64,000 nt of DNA from Weissella tructae (GCF_000732905.1 NZ_CP007588.1:124001-188000); one strand, 5' to 3'. Numbered from the stretch's first letter, positions 1-9,590 are shown. Program-made: numbers and translations. Notes: a model not told the origin generated them from the sequence alone.

Positions 1-2
1 TA

Positions 3-1448
3 GCAACTCTCCGAGTAGGCTGGAATTGGTTTGGTGCTACGGCAGCATTGACTGACCAACGAAAAATCCAACATTACGAAATGACATCAGAAGGTCTTTT
101 GATTGATTTTATGATTGAGACACGCTATTTCAAACCAGTGTGTGTGGATGTCGTGGCGGTGGGAGAGTTACTGGATGCACCCATACGTTATGCTGTTAAG
201 GATATTCAAAGTAGTAAAGTGTCTGCAGAAAAATATGTGAATACGTTGAAAGTACTTGTTCCTGAACGCGATTTAGATATGATGCGCCAAAAAGTATCAC
301 AATTTGAATTAGTACAAAAAAAACTTCAGTTCAAATTTAATATTGTCCTTTCCGAGTATCCTCTTAGCAAAGAAACGCAGGCTTGGACCATTGATGAGAA
401 TGTAATCTTGGAAAATCCATTAATTGGAACATCTATTGATGACAAGAAGGTACTAAGTTTTGCGAGTTCCTTGTCTAACGATGGCAATCTTGTGTTTATG
501 CCAAGTGTGGTAGCCCATGATGAATTTGAAAAGCAACGTCAGTGGTTGTTGAATAATCATGGAAAAATTGAGACGAATAAAATTGTGTTAGTTGACCAAG
601 GGTCGGAAAACGGCCGCACAGAGATTAGAGAATTATTTAAGTCATTGATTGCGCTGGGACATCAGAATGTTTATTTGATTACGGATGATCAATTTAAGGT
701 AATATGGACGCAATCGGAATTACCATATGTCGTTTACAGTCACACCATGGCACACTTGGAGTTATATCCAGAGATTAAAACCGTCATTTGGTCTGATACC
801 CCCCGTAGTTTAGTACCTTTAGGTGCGCAAAAAATGAAGAAGTTACCAGAAATAAAGCAACATATGTACCTTGTTTTTGATTTGGAATCACAAATCAAAG
901 ATGAAGGGTTCAATCCGGTAATGACAGATGGTGTCCATTTTATCGTTGGAAACAAGCAGACTAAGCATTTAGTTAAACAAGTATATCCTAATGCGAAGAA
1001 AATTCATCTGACAGGCCTACCATCATATTCAAAACTAGAAAAAAACAATCCAATGATTCAATCTAGCGGGATTGGGCTGTCTGTGACGACTGAAATGGCG
1101 GAACTACTTCGAAATGTTAATTCTGAAATAATCTTTAGCACAGTCAAAGAGCGTGATAATTTGAGGCAATATCATGTTATTTTAACGGATAACTATGTAG
1201 TGGCTAAAAAAGCTAGTGTTTTGGGTGTTCCAGTAGTTTATATTGATAGTGCCTTAACAGCTGAAACTGTGGATCATTTTTATCGTTTATCAGGTCCTGT
1301 TATTCGTGATATTCAAACTGGATGGCCAATTCTACGTGAAGTATTTTCGGAGGCCTTTGATTTTAAGCCGTATATTACACATGCGCAAAATAATTTGAAT
1401 GAATTCCATGATGATAACGCATCACAACGTATCTCAGAAATTTTGTGA
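3..1448 (+). CDS. Unrecognised protein, C-terminal part (GT-B-like?)
   Basis: The reading frame is open from the left edge, so the protein is truncated at its N-terminus. A TTG at 48 lies in frame but has no ribosome binding site and is probably internal. About 481 residues are visible. There is no signal peptide or membrane segment. The C-terminal third contains an alternating strand/helix pattern with the segment VILTDNYVVAKKASVLGVP, which recalls the C-terminal nucleotide-sugar half of GT-B glycosyltransferases and CDP-glycerol glycerophosphotransferases. That is only a fold-level impression. The gene ends about 115 bases before the dedA start codon and has no clear terminator. I do not recognise the family and assign no function. 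Confidence 0.6.
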   Translation, partial: ATLRVGWNWFGATAALTDQRKIQHYEMTSEGLLIDFMIETRYFKPVCVDVVAVGELLDAPIRYAVKDIQSSKVSAEKYVNTLKVLVPERDLDMMRQKVSQFELVQKKLQFKFNIVLSEYPLSKETQAWTIDENVILENPLIGTSIDDKKVLSFASSLSNDGNLVFMPSVVAHDEFEKQRQWLLNNHGKIETNKIVLVDQGSENGRTEIRELFKSLIALGHQNVYLITDDQFKVIWTQSELPYVVYSHTMAHLELYPEIKTVIWSDTPRSLVPLGAQKMKKLPEIKQHMYLVFDLESQIKDEGFNPVMTDGVHFIVGNKQTKHLVKQVYPNAKKIHLTGLPSYSKLEKNNPMIQSSGIGLSVTTEMAELLRNVNSEIIFSTVKERDNLRQYHVILTDNYVVAKKASVLGVPVVYIDSALTAETVDHFYRLSGPVIRDIQTGWPILREVFSEAFDFKPYITHAQNNLNEFHDDNASQRISEIL

Positions 1449-1562
1449 ATCAATTGAAAAAATAATTTTTTTCAGGCTCATTTAATACTTGCCCCGTATA
1501 TTAATTATTCTGTATAGCCCATAAAACGGTTTGACGCTATGAGCGTAGAAATGAGGAATATA

Positions 1563-2183
1563 ATGGAGCAGTTTATTGAGACCGCAATCAGCCAATATGG
1601 TTACTTGGCCATTGCCCTTTTGATTACCCTAGAGAATGTGTTTCCACCGATTCCATCTGAATTAATTTTAACTTTTGCTGGATTTGTGACCTATTCAACT
1701 GACTTGTCAATTGTAGGGGCGGTGCTAGCAGCAACAGTTGGTGCTGTTTTAGGTGCGACGATTCTGTATTGGATTGGAACGTATCTAGACATGGAACGTT
1801 TAGAACAATTGGTTAATAGCCGCTTAGGACGTATTTTACGATTGCGTTTGGCTGATTTCCAAAAAGCAGAAGAACATTTCATGAAGCATGGACGTGCGGC
1901 GGTGTTCTTTGGTCGTTTCGTACCGATTGTGCGTAGCATGATTTCTGTTCCAGCAGGAATGACAGGGATGCCATTTGGTCGTTTCTTGATGTACACAACA
2001 TTAGGAACGTTGATTTGGAATACTGTGTTAGTTTCATTAGGACACTTTGCTGGTCGTGCTTGGACACAAGTGTTGGCGGCGGTTGATAATGTAACGTCAA
2101 TTATGACGGTTGTTTTGATTATCGTCTTTATTATTGGTGGAATTATCTACCTAGTACGTCGTAATAAAGAAAGTGCCTCATAA
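1563..2183 (+). CDS. DedA family membrane protein
   Basis: DedA/SNARE-associated family integral membrane protein of 206 residues, a normal length. Members act in the cytoplasmic membrane; some flip polyprenyl phosphate or phospholipids and support envelope homeostasis. Visible hallmarks are the N-terminal re-entrant segment with ENVFPPIPSE (residues 24-33), the family motif GRFVPIVRS (117-125) followed by a PAGMTGM stretch, and a C-terminal transmembrane helix ending in basic residues. I chose ATG 1563 because GAGG at 1553-1556 sits six bases upstream; the ATG at 1539 has no such site. It is monocistronic and closed by a strong terminator. The exact substrate is not predictable. Confidence 0.9.
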   Translation: MEQFIETAISQYGYLAIALLITLENVFPPIPSELILTFAGFVTYSTDLSIVGAVLAATVGAVLGATILYWIGTYLDMERLEQLVNSRLGRILRLRLADFQKAEEHFMKHGRAAVFFGRFVPIVRSMISVPAGMTGMPFGRFLMYTTLGTLIWNTVLVSLGHFAGRAWTQVLAAVDNVTSIMTVVLIIVFIIGGIIYLVRRNKESAS

Positions 2184-2197
2184 AAATAAAATAAAAA

Positions 2198-2237
2198 AAG
2201 CAGTAAACGGGATTTGGTTCCGTTTACTGCTTTTTTT
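2198..2237 (+). terminator. Rho-independent terminator after dedA
   Basis: Perfect 11-bp stem (GCAGTAAACGG / CCGTTTACTGC) with a short loop, flanked by an A-run and followed by seven T. It could also act on the opposite strand for the hdeD-like remnant. Confidence 0.9.
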
Positions 2238-2310
2238 GATTAAAACCGAAAGATAAACAGATTGATAGGTATAAAAAAACGATTCCAATAAATTGAAGTC
2301 GTTGTATCAC

Positions 2311-2882
2311 TTATTTCTTAGTGTGGAAAAGTGCGATTAGTAGGTAGTAAATACCTAGTAGGTCTGCGAAAACACCTAAGATAATTGATTGAGTGCTGCT
2401 AGATACTTGTGGGAAGATGGTTAGGTACATCCCCATCAAAATACCAAGAACTCCGATTGCGATACTGACAAGCGTTGCCAATTGCTTAGTAATTCAGGTG
2501 CCCATGTTTGGGCCAAGATGCTAATGGCGTTAAATAGTACCCAGAAGCCAAAGACAAGCCCTAGGAACTCGCTCGTAACGTCTTGACGGAATAACATAAT
2601 CAAACCAATGACAAGGCTTAGCAAGGCGCTTACTAGGAAGCTACCACGTAATGCTTGGCTCTTAGTGAATAACATGACGTCGAGCACGGCGATAAAGAGT
2701 GCGTAAATCGCAAATAGGGCACTCATTGTTGCTAATCCCTTAGTTGAGAAGGTGAAAGCAAAGATTCCCAAAACAATGGCGATCATTCCCGCTGCAAAGA
2801 ATAGCTTACGTGTTAAATCATTTAGTGTTAAGTGTTGTGGTTGATTGACATACGTTGTGTTTGTCGTTGGTGTTTGATCCAT
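2311..2882 (-). pseudogene. HdeD/DUF308-like membrane protein, frameshifted
   Basis: The first frame encodes a polar N-terminus and about five hydrophobic helices (for example GMIAIVLGIFAF and LGLVFGFWVLFNAISIL), then runs out of frame and stops at 2436. The other frame continues in register with LATLVSIAIGVLGILMGMYL and two more hydrophobic segments, ending FHTKK at 2311. Joined, they give a protein of about 190 residues with the six-helix arrangement of HdeD/DUF308 proteins. The break lies between about 2482 and 2493 and needs a one- or two-base change. Start taken at ATG 2882; ATG 2900 is an alternative. Either a real loss of function or a sequencing indel. Confidence 0.75.
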
Positions 2883-2952
2883 AGTAATAGTCCATCCCAT
2901 ATCTTGTTATAGTACTTTAAATTTATCAGTCTTGTGAATAAAGGTCAAATGT

Positions 2953-2978
2953 ATAAAAAAAAGACGCCGAAGCGTCTT
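2953..2978 (-). terminator. Terminator of mntH
   Basis: On the minus strand, AAGACGC-TTCG-GCGTCTT followed by a run of T, starting directly after the mntH stop codon. Confidence 0.9.
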
Positions 2979-2985
2979 TAATGGC

Positions 2986-4380
2986 TTAGAACCAAGCAGA
3001 GATTAATTCAGGTAGACCGTATAGATCTAGTCCAATCAAAATCACAACAGATGTCCAAGCGATAAACTTAATAATTGGGCCGTTTGCGTATTCACCCATG
3101 TACTTCTTACTTGATGTGAAGTATACAAGTGGCACCATTGAGAATGGTAGGGCAATTGATAGGAAGACTTGTGAGTTAACCATCAATGTATCCAAGGCAT
3201 GTTCGTTACCACCGTACATAACAGTACAGATCATAACTGGGATAATCGCTACCAAACGTGTTAGCAAACGACGAGCCCAAACAGGCATCTTCAAGTGAAT
3301 GAACCCTTCCATAACAATTTGTCCAGTCAATGTTCCAGTAATTGTAGAGTTTTGACCAGATGCTAGCAAAGCAACCGCAAACAATGTTGATAGCAATGGT
3401 GAGGCAATCGCACCAGCTAATGTTGGGTCTTGCAAGGCATCATATAGCGCACGGAAAGTTTCTAGACCTTCACCGCGACCAAAGAACATCGCAGCCCCGA
3501 CCAACAATAGCAACATGTTAATGATGAAGGCAATCGTCAATTGAATGTTTGAGTCAATTGCTGAGAACTTCAATGCTTGCTTCACTTCACCATCATCTTG
3601 ACGGTTAATCTTACGTGTTTGTGACAATGATGAGTGTAGGTACAAGTTGTGTGGCATAACTGTCGCACCAATGATACCAAGTGCCAATGTCATCGCACCC
3701 TTGTCCATGAAGATTTCTTGGTGTGGTACCAAGTTTTCAACCATTTGTTCCAAATCAGGGTTAGCCAACCAGACTTCGTATGTGAAGACTCCTAGGATAA
3801 CGATGATTAGCGTAATAACAATGGCTTCAATCTTACGGAATCCAAGTTTTGTCAGGAACAATAGAAGGAAGACGTCTAAGATTGTTAGCGCAACACCCCA
3901 AACTAGTGGAATGTTGAACAACAAGTTTAGGGCGATGGCCGCCCCGATAACTTCGGCGATATCGGTAGCCATGATGGCTAATTCAGCGATAATCCAAAGC
4001 ATAATCCCAACAGGCTTGTTTGTTAACGAACGTGTCGCTTGCGCCAAGTCTTGTTGAGTTACGATTCCTAGCTTAGCTGACATGTATTGTAGCAACATGG
4101 CAATTAAACTTGAAAGTAGGATAACAGAACCTAGTAGGTATCCGTATTGTGCTCCACCGACGATTGATGTAACCCAGTTACCTGGATCCATGTATCCAAC
4201 GGCAACCAATGCTCCGGGTCCTGAGAAGGCGAACAAAGTACGCCAGAATCCAGCATTTTTGGGAATTGAAACTGAACCATTCACGTCACCAAGGCTGGCA
4301 TCATCTGATGTTGCAGCAGTGAAAAAACGGCTCGTTTTTGCTTGTGTTTTGGCTTCTTCAGCCGGGTTATTCTCGAGCAT
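2986..4380 (-). CDS. mntH: Nramp-family Mn2+/H+ symporter MntH
   Basis: Proton-coupled divalent metal importer of the cytoplasmic membrane, mainly for Mn2+, which lactic acid bacteria accumulate as an antioxidant. The 464-residue protein has a polar N-terminus of about 45 residues followed by the usual 11 membrane segments. The family's metal-site motifs are present: DPGN in helix 1 (residues 65-68) and MPHN in helix 6 (242-245). The start is supported by a GAGGAGGG site just upstream. It is a single-gene unit with its own promoter and terminator. An inverted repeat overlapping the promoter suggests repression by an MntR-type regulator, which is not encoded in this window. Confidence 0.96.
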   Translation of the reverse strand: MLENNPAEEAKTQAKTSRFFTAATSDDASLGDVNGSVSIPKNAGFWRTLFAFSGPGALVAVGYMDPGNWVTSIVGGAQYGYLLGSVILLSSLIAMLLQYMSAKLGIVTQQDLAQATRSLTNKPVGIMLWIIAELAIMATDIAEVIGAAIALNLLFNIPLVWGVALTILDVFLLLFLTKLGFRKIEAIVITLIIVILGVFTYEVWLANPDLEQMVENLVPHQEIFMDKGAMTLALGIIGATVMPHNLYLHSSLSQTRKINRQDDGEVKQALKFSAIDSNIQLTIAFIINMLLLLVGAAMFFGRGEGLETFRALYDALQDPTLAGAIASPLLSTLFAVALLASGQNSTITGTLTGQIVMEGFIHLKMPVWARRLLTRLVAIIPVMICTVMYGGNEHALDTLMVNSQVFLSIALPFSMVPLVYFTSSKKYMGEYANGPIIKFIAWTSVVILIGLDLYGLPELISAWF

Positions 4381-4415
4381 TGAGAATCCCTCCTCATATA
4401 ACTTAATTCATTTTC

Positions 4416-4450
4416 AAACTTAAGTTACTCTTATGTTTGTCCTAGGTCAA
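4416..4450 (-). promoter_or_regulatory. mntH promoter with MntR-like operator
   Basis: Minus-strand -35 TTGACC (4445-4450), a 17-base spacer and -10 TAACTT (4422-4427). An inverted repeat, AAACATAAG-N5-CTTAAGTTT (4416-4438), 8 of 9 arm positions matching, covers the spacer and -10. The location and dyad are seen; assignment to MntR is inferred from the target gene. Confidence 0.6.
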
Positions 4451-4532
4451 TACTTTTTCTTGATTCCACCAATGGTGAAATTTATTCGCTGAAAAATTTT
4501 CACGGATACGAATAATTAAATATATGACTAAC

Positions 4533-4581
4533 AAAAAATCGTACAGCGTAACTAATGGTATAGTCGCGTGTACGATTTTTT
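4533..4581 (-). terminator. Terminator of murF
   Basis: Perfect 12-bp stem AAAAAATCGTAC / GTACGATTTTTT around a 25-base loop. The A/T arms make it usable in both directions, and it separates murF from the mntH promoter region. Confidence 0.8.
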
Positions 4582-4597
4582 ATAGGGGGTAAACTAA

Positions 4598-5956
4598 TTA
4601 AATTAGGGTTGTAACAACTTCTTCCAAATGAATTCCATGAGATCCCTTCAATAAGATGATATCTTGGTCTGTCAAAGTGGCTTTCAAATCGTTAGCTAGT
4701 GTGGCTTTGTCCGTCTTTTCGTAACGGTGTAGGTGACCAGCGTATCGGTCAGCTAATGCTGTTTCTAAATTGGCCATTAATTCACCAACTAGATACACAT
4801 CCGTGATTGTTTGTGGGTCCAATGAAGACGCTAATTGGGCATGTAGATCTGGACCCGCTTCACCTAGCTCCAACATGTCACCCAATACAACAATACGACG
4901 TCCGTTTGTAGGTGCTGTGCTGAATAGGTTTAAGACCTCATGTGTGGCCGTTGGGTTAGAGTTGTAGACATCAGATAGGATTTGACCACCAAAGCTTCCA
5001 GATAGCCATTGTGTACGATTAGCGGTCATTGTAGCTGTTGCTAAACCTAAGGCCATCTTATCTGCAGGAATATCAAGTAGTGTTCCTACTGTGATAGCGG
5101 CTAATGCGTTGGCAACATTATAGTTACCACTCATTGGAATTGTGTAATTGTCACCAGCTGAAGTTGTGAACTTAGCTGATTGAGGTGTTGTTTCAATGTT
5201 TTCGGCAGACAAATCATTGCTTGCGTCTAATCCGAATGAACGCGCGTTTAAGTTTGGTAGGGCGTTAACACGCTCTGTTAGAAGCGGTTCATCCCCATTG
5301 TATACCAAGGTACCATCTGCTGGGATACCAGCCACGATTTCCATCTTACCGTCCGCGATGCGGTCACGAGTCTTAAAGAATTCGATGTGGGCTTCACCAA
5401 TCATTGTCAAAACCGCAATATCGGGGTTAACCATTTCTGATAGCTTTGTCAAATCACCAGGGTGATCCATTCCCATTTCAACTATCAACAATTCTGTATC
5501 AGCAGGCATGGCTAGGATGGTTGTTGGGACACCAATTTCGTTGTTGAAGTTGTTGGGTGTCTTGGTTGTCTTGTAGATCGTTGCACCGATGGCAGCGATG
5601 AAGTCCTTAGTCGTCGTTTTTCCGTTTGAACCAGAAACAGCGACAATCTTTGGTGCGACTTGCTTCAAATAAGCAGCAGCTAGCGCTTGGAAAGCCGCTA
5701 GTGTGTCGTCAACTAAGATTGTCGGAATGTTCGTTGGGTAGGGTGTGTGATCACGTTGCCAAAGGGTTGCACTGGTACCATTATCGATGGCGCTTGTTAA
5801 ATAAGCATGCCCATCGTTATCTGCAATTAAGGGGATGAATAGGCTACCTTGTCCAGCTGTACGTGAATCAAAAGTAGTTGATGTGACAGTGATGTCTGCT
5901 GGGTTAATGAATTCAGCATTTAGTAGGTCCGCGATGTTTTGAGCAGAAAGTTTCAT
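4598..5956 (-). CDS. murF: UDP-MurNAc-tripeptide:D-Ala-D-Ala ligase MurF
   Basis: Cytoplasmic Mur ligase that adds the D-alanyl-D-alanine dipeptide to the UDP-MurNAc tripeptide using ATP, the last soluble step of peptidoglycan precursor synthesis. The 452-residue protein has the normal length and three-domain order: an N-terminal uracil-binding domain, a central ATPase domain with the Mur P-loop GSNGKTTTKD (109-118), and a C-terminal domain carrying VVLGDMLELG. It starts at ATG 5956 and is divergent from mreB, so two cell-wall and shape genes share the intergenic region 5957-6107. No anomaly is seen. Confidence 0.97.
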   Translation of the reverse strand: MKLSAQNIADLLNAEFINPADITVTSTTFDSRTAGQGSLFIPLIADNDGHAYLTSAIDNGTSATLWQRDHTPYPTNIPTILVDDTLAAFQALAAAYLKQVAPKIVAVSGSNGKTTTKDFIAAIGATIYKTTKTPNNFNNEIGVPTTILAMPADTELLIVEMGMDHPGDLTKLSEMVNPDIAVLTMIGEAHIEFFKTRDRIADGKMEIVAGIPADGTLVYNGDEPLLTERVNALPNLNARSFGLDASNDLSAENIETTPQSAKFTTSAGDNYTIPMSGNYNVANALAAITVGTLLDIPADKMALGLATATMTANRTQWLSGSFGGQILSDVYNSNPTATHEVLNLFSTAPTNGRRIVVLGDMLELGEAGPDLHAQLASSLDPQTITDVYLVGELMANLETALADRYAGHLHRYEKTDKATLANDLKATLTDQDIILLKGSHGIHLEEVVTTLI

Positions 5957-6107
5957 GGCTTTAAGTTCCTTTTATTGATTTTACTTTAATTTTACACTGC
6001 TAAGGAATACAAGAGCAAATTTATCTCAAATTGTTGTATACTTATAAGGATACATAACTGATAAAACAAACAGTGGGGAAGCCCATTTAAAAACAAGAGG
6101 TGGAAAC

Positions 6108-7088
6108 ATGGCTAAAGGAATCGGAATCGATTTAGGAACGGCAAACGTTCTGATTTACGTAGAGGGCGAAGGAATTGTTTTGAACGAACCTTCTGTCGTT
6201 GCGGTAGATACGAAAACAGATAAGGTATTGGCAGTCGGATCAGACGCTTACCGCATGGTTGGTCGTACACCCGGAAATATCCGTGCTGTGCGTCCATTGC
6301 AAGATGGTGTTATCTCAGACTTTGATATGACAGAAGCAATGTTGTCATACTTCATGTCTAAGTTGAATGCACGTGGTTTGCTATCACGTCCAAACATCAT
6401 GGTGTGTGCACCAACTAACATTACAGAAATTGAACGCAAGGCGATTATCGAAGCTGCTGCTAAGTCAGGTGGCGGAAAGGTATTCTTGGAATACGAACCA
6501 AAGGTTGCGGCTGTTGGAGCTGGTTTGAACATCTTCTCACCAATTGCCTCAATGGTTATCGACATGGGTGGTGGAACATCAGACATCGCTGTTTTGTCTT
6601 TGGGAGACATTGTTGAAAGTGCCTCAATCCGTATGGCCGGAGACAAGTTGAACGCTGATATCTCTAACTACATCAAGCGTGTTCACAATTTGCAAATTGG
6701 GGAACGTACAGCTGAAACAGTTAAGATGACAATTGGAACAGCTTTGCAAAAGGCTGAACCAAAGGTGATGGAAGTCCGTGGACGTGATATGTTCTCAGGA
6801 ATGCCAAGCACAATTGAAATTAACGAAAACGAAATTGAAATCGCGATTCATGATACATTGGCCCGCGTTGTAGAAGCTGCACACGAAGTGTTGGCACGTT
6901 TGCAACCAGAACTAGCCGCTGACATCATTGATCGTGGAATTGTTCTAACTGGTGGTGGTGCTTTGCTATCAGACATGGATCAATTGCTAACAGAACGTTT
7001 GAACGTACCTGTTGTAATTGCTGACCAACCATTGAACAACGTTGCACGTGGAGCAGGTCAATTGCTTGACCACATGACAGACAAGTAA
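6108..7088 (+). CDS. mreB: Rod-shape actin homologue MreB
   Basis: Bacterial actin that forms short filaments under the membrane and guides the Rod peptidoglycan machinery. The 326-residue protein starts with MAKGIGIDLGTANVLIYVEG, containing the first phosphate loop. It has the second phosphate motif MVIDMGGGTSDIAV and the adenosine motif GIVLTGGGALLSDM near the C-terminus. A close RBS, AGAGGTGG, precedes ATG 6108. It is the first gene of a compact operon with a DUF2969 gene and rodA, with gaps of about 10 and 17 bases, so all three are probably cotranscribed. It could be named mbl in some schemes; sequence alone does not separate these paralogues here. Confidence 0.95.
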   Translation: MAKGIGIDLGTANVLIYVEGEGIVLNEPSVVAVDTKTDKVLAVGSDAYRMVGRTPGNIRAVRPLQDGVISDFDMTEAMLSYFMSKLNARGLLSRPNIMVCAPTNITEIERKAIIEAAAKSGGGKVFLEYEPKVAAVGAGLNIFSPIASMVIDMGGGTSDIAVLSLGDIVESASIRMAGDKLNADISNYIKRVHNLQIGERTAETVKMTIGTALQKAEPKVMEVRGRDMFSGMPSTIEINENEIEIAIHDTLARVVEAAHEVLARLQPELAADIIDRGIVLTGGGALLSDMDQLLTERLNVPVVIADQPLNNVARGAGQLLDHMTDK

Positions 7089-7097
7089 GGAGACATT

Positions 7098-7298
7098 ATG
7101 GCACGTAATAACAAGCCAGTTGCTGTAGAAATGATTGATGCAGCCGATGGACGTACAGAAGTAAAGATTAACAAGGTATCACTTGGTTTCGTGGATGACA
7201 CAAACAAGATTACTTTCTCTGATGGTCGTACAAATTCAGCCAGTGATTTTGATGAAGCAGTTGCAATGCTGATTGCTGACTTCAATCTACATCATTAA
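7098..7298 (+). CDS. DUF2969 small protein
   Basis: A 66-residue soluble protein lying between mreB and rodA, the usual position of the DUF2969 family in Lactobacillales. The sequence is rich in charged residues, shows two short strand-like segments (VEMIDAADGRTEVKINKVSLG) and an acidic C-terminal helix. A GGAG site precedes ATG 7098. Function is unknown; the conserved location suggests a link with elongation-specific wall synthesis, but that is inference from context only. Confidence 0.85.
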   Translation: MARNNKPVAVEMIDAADGRTEVKINKVSLGFVDDTNKITFSDGRTNSASDFDEAVAMLIADFNLHH

Positions 7299-7315
7299 GC
7301 TGTAAGGGGGACAAC

Positions 7316-8509
7316 ATGTTAAAAAGATTTTTTAACACCGATGGAGAAATTGATTGGTCTATCATCTTTGTTGTCTTGATGTTAGCGTTGATTGGATTGG
7401 CTGCATTGTATGTAGCCGGATCACACGACACGAGTGCGACGATTAATGTGCAACGTATGGTCATGATGCAGGGAGCTTACTATGTCGTAGGTATCGGTGT
7501 TGTGGCACTTATCATGCAATTTGACTCGGAACAATTATGGCGCGTGGCCCCATATCTATTTATCATTGGTGTCATTTTGATGATTGGTGTTTTGTTCTTG
7601 TATAACAAAACGTATTACGATAATACAGGTGGGAAATGGTACGCGATTGGACCAGTTACCTTCCAGCCTGCCGAAGTGATGAAGCCGGCATTCATTATTA
7701 TGTTTGCGCGCGTGATTGCGAACCATAATAGTGAATATCCAGAGCATACAATGCGTTCTGACAAAATTTTGTTTAAGCACATTATGATTTGGAGCTCAGG
7801 GATGATTTTCTTGATGCTCTTACAAAAAGACTTTGGAACAATGTTGGTGTTCTTGGCCATTATTTTTGGGATGACCATTGTATCAGGGATTACCTGGCGC
7901 ATATTAGGTCCCATTATTGGTGTCGCTGCTGTATTAGGTGGGACAGCAATTTTGTTTGTTACGCAAACATGGGGTCGTCGTATTCTAGAAAGAATCGGTT
8001 TTAAAGCCTATCAATTTGATCGTGTCGATTCATGGTTGAATCCACAAGGTGATACAACCAATGCGGGATTCCAATTGTGGCAATCTATTAAAGCTGTTGG
8101 GTCTGGTGGATTGACTGGAACTGGGTTTGGTGTTTCTAATGTCCAAGTGCCCGTTCGTGAATCAGATATGATTTTCTCAGTTATTGGTGAAAATTTTGGT
8201 TTTGTAGGTAGTATGTTGGTGTTGATTCTATACTTCTTGTTGATTTATCAAATCTTCCAAGTTGTGTACGATACAGCGAACCAATTCTATGCCTACATTG
8301 CTTCAGGGGTGGTGATGATGTTAATCTTCCACATCTTTGAAAATATCGGGATGACAATTGGTTTGGTACCTTTGACAGGTATTCCATTGCCGTTCATCTC
8401 ACAAGGTGGATCAGCTTTGATTGGTAATATGATTGGAATTGGGCTGGTGATGTCGATGCGTTACCACAACAAATCATTTACGTTATCAAATCAACGTGGA
8501 TTCCACTAA
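7316..8509 (+). CDS. rodA: Rod-shape SEDS glycosyltransferase RodA
   Basis: Integral membrane peptidoglycan polymerase of the SEDS (RodA/FtsW/SpoVE) family that works with a class B PBP in lateral wall growth. The 397-residue protein has about ten hydrophobic helices. Family blocks visible are WYAIGPVTFQPAEVMKPAF, the KDFGTMLVF segment with the catalytic-type Asp region, the QLWQSIKAVGSGGLTGTGFG loop and GIPLPFISQGGSALIGNM near the end. It is preceded by AAGGGGG and is the last gene of the mreB operon, closed by a terminator. Assignment to RodA rather than FtsW rests on the mreB neighbourhood. Confidence 0.93.
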   Translation: MLKRFFNTDGEIDWSIIFVVLMLALIGLAALYVAGSHDTSATINVQRMVMMQGAYYVVGIGVVALIMQFDSEQLWRVAPYLFIIGVILMIGVLFLYNKTYYDNTGGKWYAIGPVTFQPAEVMKPAFIIMFARVIANHNSEYPEHTMRSDKILFKHIMIWSSGMIFLMLLQKDFGTMLVFLAIIFGMTIVSGITWRILGPIIGVAAVLGGTAILFVTQTWGRRILERIGFKAYQFDRVDSWLNPQGDTTNAGFQLWQSIKAVGSGGLTGTGFGVSNVQVPVRESDMIFSVIGENFGFVGSMLVLILYFLLIYQIFQVVYDTANQFYAYIASGVVMMLIFHIFENIGMTIGLVPLTGIPLPFISQGGSALIGNMIGIGLVMSMRYHNKSFTLSNQRGFH

Positions 8510-8523
8510 ACGTGATAAAATAG

Positions 8524-8556
8524 AAACGACCCTGATTATAAAGGGTCGTTTTTATT
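8524..8556 (+). terminator. Terminator of mreB-rodA operon
   Basis: AAACGACCC / GGGTCGTTT stem, 10-base loop, followed by a T-rich tail. Confidence 0.9.
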
Positions 8557-8607
8557 ATGGTTAAAGGTCATAGAAAATTAAAATCGTTATTATAAGGGAG
8601 AACAAAG

Positions 8608-9408
8608 ATGCTAACAATTGGATTTATTGGCGCTGGTAACATGGGGCAAGCAATGATGCAGGGTTGGGCTCCAAATCAAGAAATTAAGCAATTGGTGTAC
8701 AGCACAACGATTGAAAAGTCCGAAGCTGTCGCTAAAAAAATTGGTGGTGAAGCGCGCGGTTCAATTATGGAATTGTGGCTGGAATCAGATATGGTGGTTG
8801 TTGCAGTACCACCAGTCGCATTAGATAAGATTGCTGTTGAAATTAAGCAAGCAGCGATGTTGAAGCCAAGTGTTATTTTGACATCCGTTGTGGGTGGGGT
8901 TGATCTAGCAAACTTACACCAAACATTTGGGGAACAATTGATGATTGTTCGTGCCCTACCAAATATCAATGTGGCGTTGCGTTATGGTTACACAGCATTG
9001 GCTTTTGATGCAACTGTGGACGCTGATACACGTGGTGCGATTGCAATGTTGTTCCTAGACTTTGGTCGTGCAGATGAATACCCTGAAGAACAATTCGGGG
9101 CAGTAAGTGCTTTGGCCGGATCTGGGCCAGCCTTTGTCGCAGCATTTACTGAAGCTATGATGAAGTCAGGTGTTGCGGCTGGGATTGATGCGGAAAAGGC
9201 AGAAAGTCTAGCTGTTCAAACTGTGGCTGGAACTGGTAAGAACATGATTGATTTGAAAAAGACACCAACTGACTTGGCTAATGAAGTGATGACACCTGGT
9301 GGTTCAACAGCAGCGGGATATGATGTCTTGTCAGTTGATTTGGATGCATTAGTGCGTGCAACTATCGATGCAACGATGATTAAAAACGCTGAAGCGAACG
9401 AAAATTAA
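8608..9408 (+). CDS. proC: Pyrroline-5-carboxylate reductase ProC
   Basis: NAD(P)H-dependent enzyme making L-proline from 1-pyrroline-5-carboxylate in the cytoplasm. The 266-residue protein has the N-terminal Rossmann motif GAGNMG (residues 8-13), a central segment beginning VRALPNINVALRYG, and the C-terminal dimerisation domain with LAGSGPAFV and the family signature VMTPGGSTAAGY. A clear AAGGGAG site precedes ATG 8608. It is monocistronic; no convincing terminator separates it from the tRNA-Glu promoter. No other proline-synthesis genes lie in the window. Confidence 0.95.
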   Translation: MLTIGFIGAGNMGQAMMQGWAPNQEIKQLVYSTTIEKSEAVAKKIGGEARGSIMELWLESDMVVVAVPPVALDKIAVEIKQAAMLKPSVILTSVVGGVDLANLHQTFGEQLMIVRALPNINVALRYGYTALAFDATVDADTRGAIAMLFLDFGRADEYPEEQFGAVSALAGSGPAFVAAFTEAMMKSGVAAGIDAEKAESLAVQTVAGTGKNMIDLKKTPTDLANEVMTPGGSTAAGYDVLSVDLDALVRATIDATMIKNAEANEN

Positions 9409-9448
9409 ATAAAAAACCAAAAAAATTAAAATAAATACCAAAAAAGGG

Positions 9449-9477
9449 TTGCACACCCTGTAAATACTTGGTATTAT
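9449..9477 (+). promoter_or_regulatory. Promoter of tRNA-Glu
   Basis: -35 TTGCAC (9449-9454), a 17-base spacer and -10 TATTAT (9472-9477), 31 bases before the mature tRNA. Confidence 0.75.
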
Positions 9478-9507
9478 AGATTTTGTTGTTAAGGCAACGA
9501 AGTTTAT

Positions 9508-9579
9508 GGCTCATTGGTCAAGTGGTTAAGACTCCGGTTTTTCACACCGGCATCCAGGGTTCAATTCCCTGATGAGCTA
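9508..9579 (+). tRNA. tRNA-Glu (anticodon TTC)
   Basis: 72-nt cloverleaf with acceptor GGCTCAT / ATGAGCT (a terminal G-U pair), anticodon loop TTTTCAC carrying TTC, T-arm GGGTTCAATTCCC and discriminator A. CCA is not encoded. Confidence 0.95.
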
Positions 9580-9590
9580 TCAGATAAAAA

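Noticed and set aside
48-50. TTG at 48 as the start of the first gene
   Set aside because: No RBS, and the frame stays open to the window edge, so the start is most likely outside the window.
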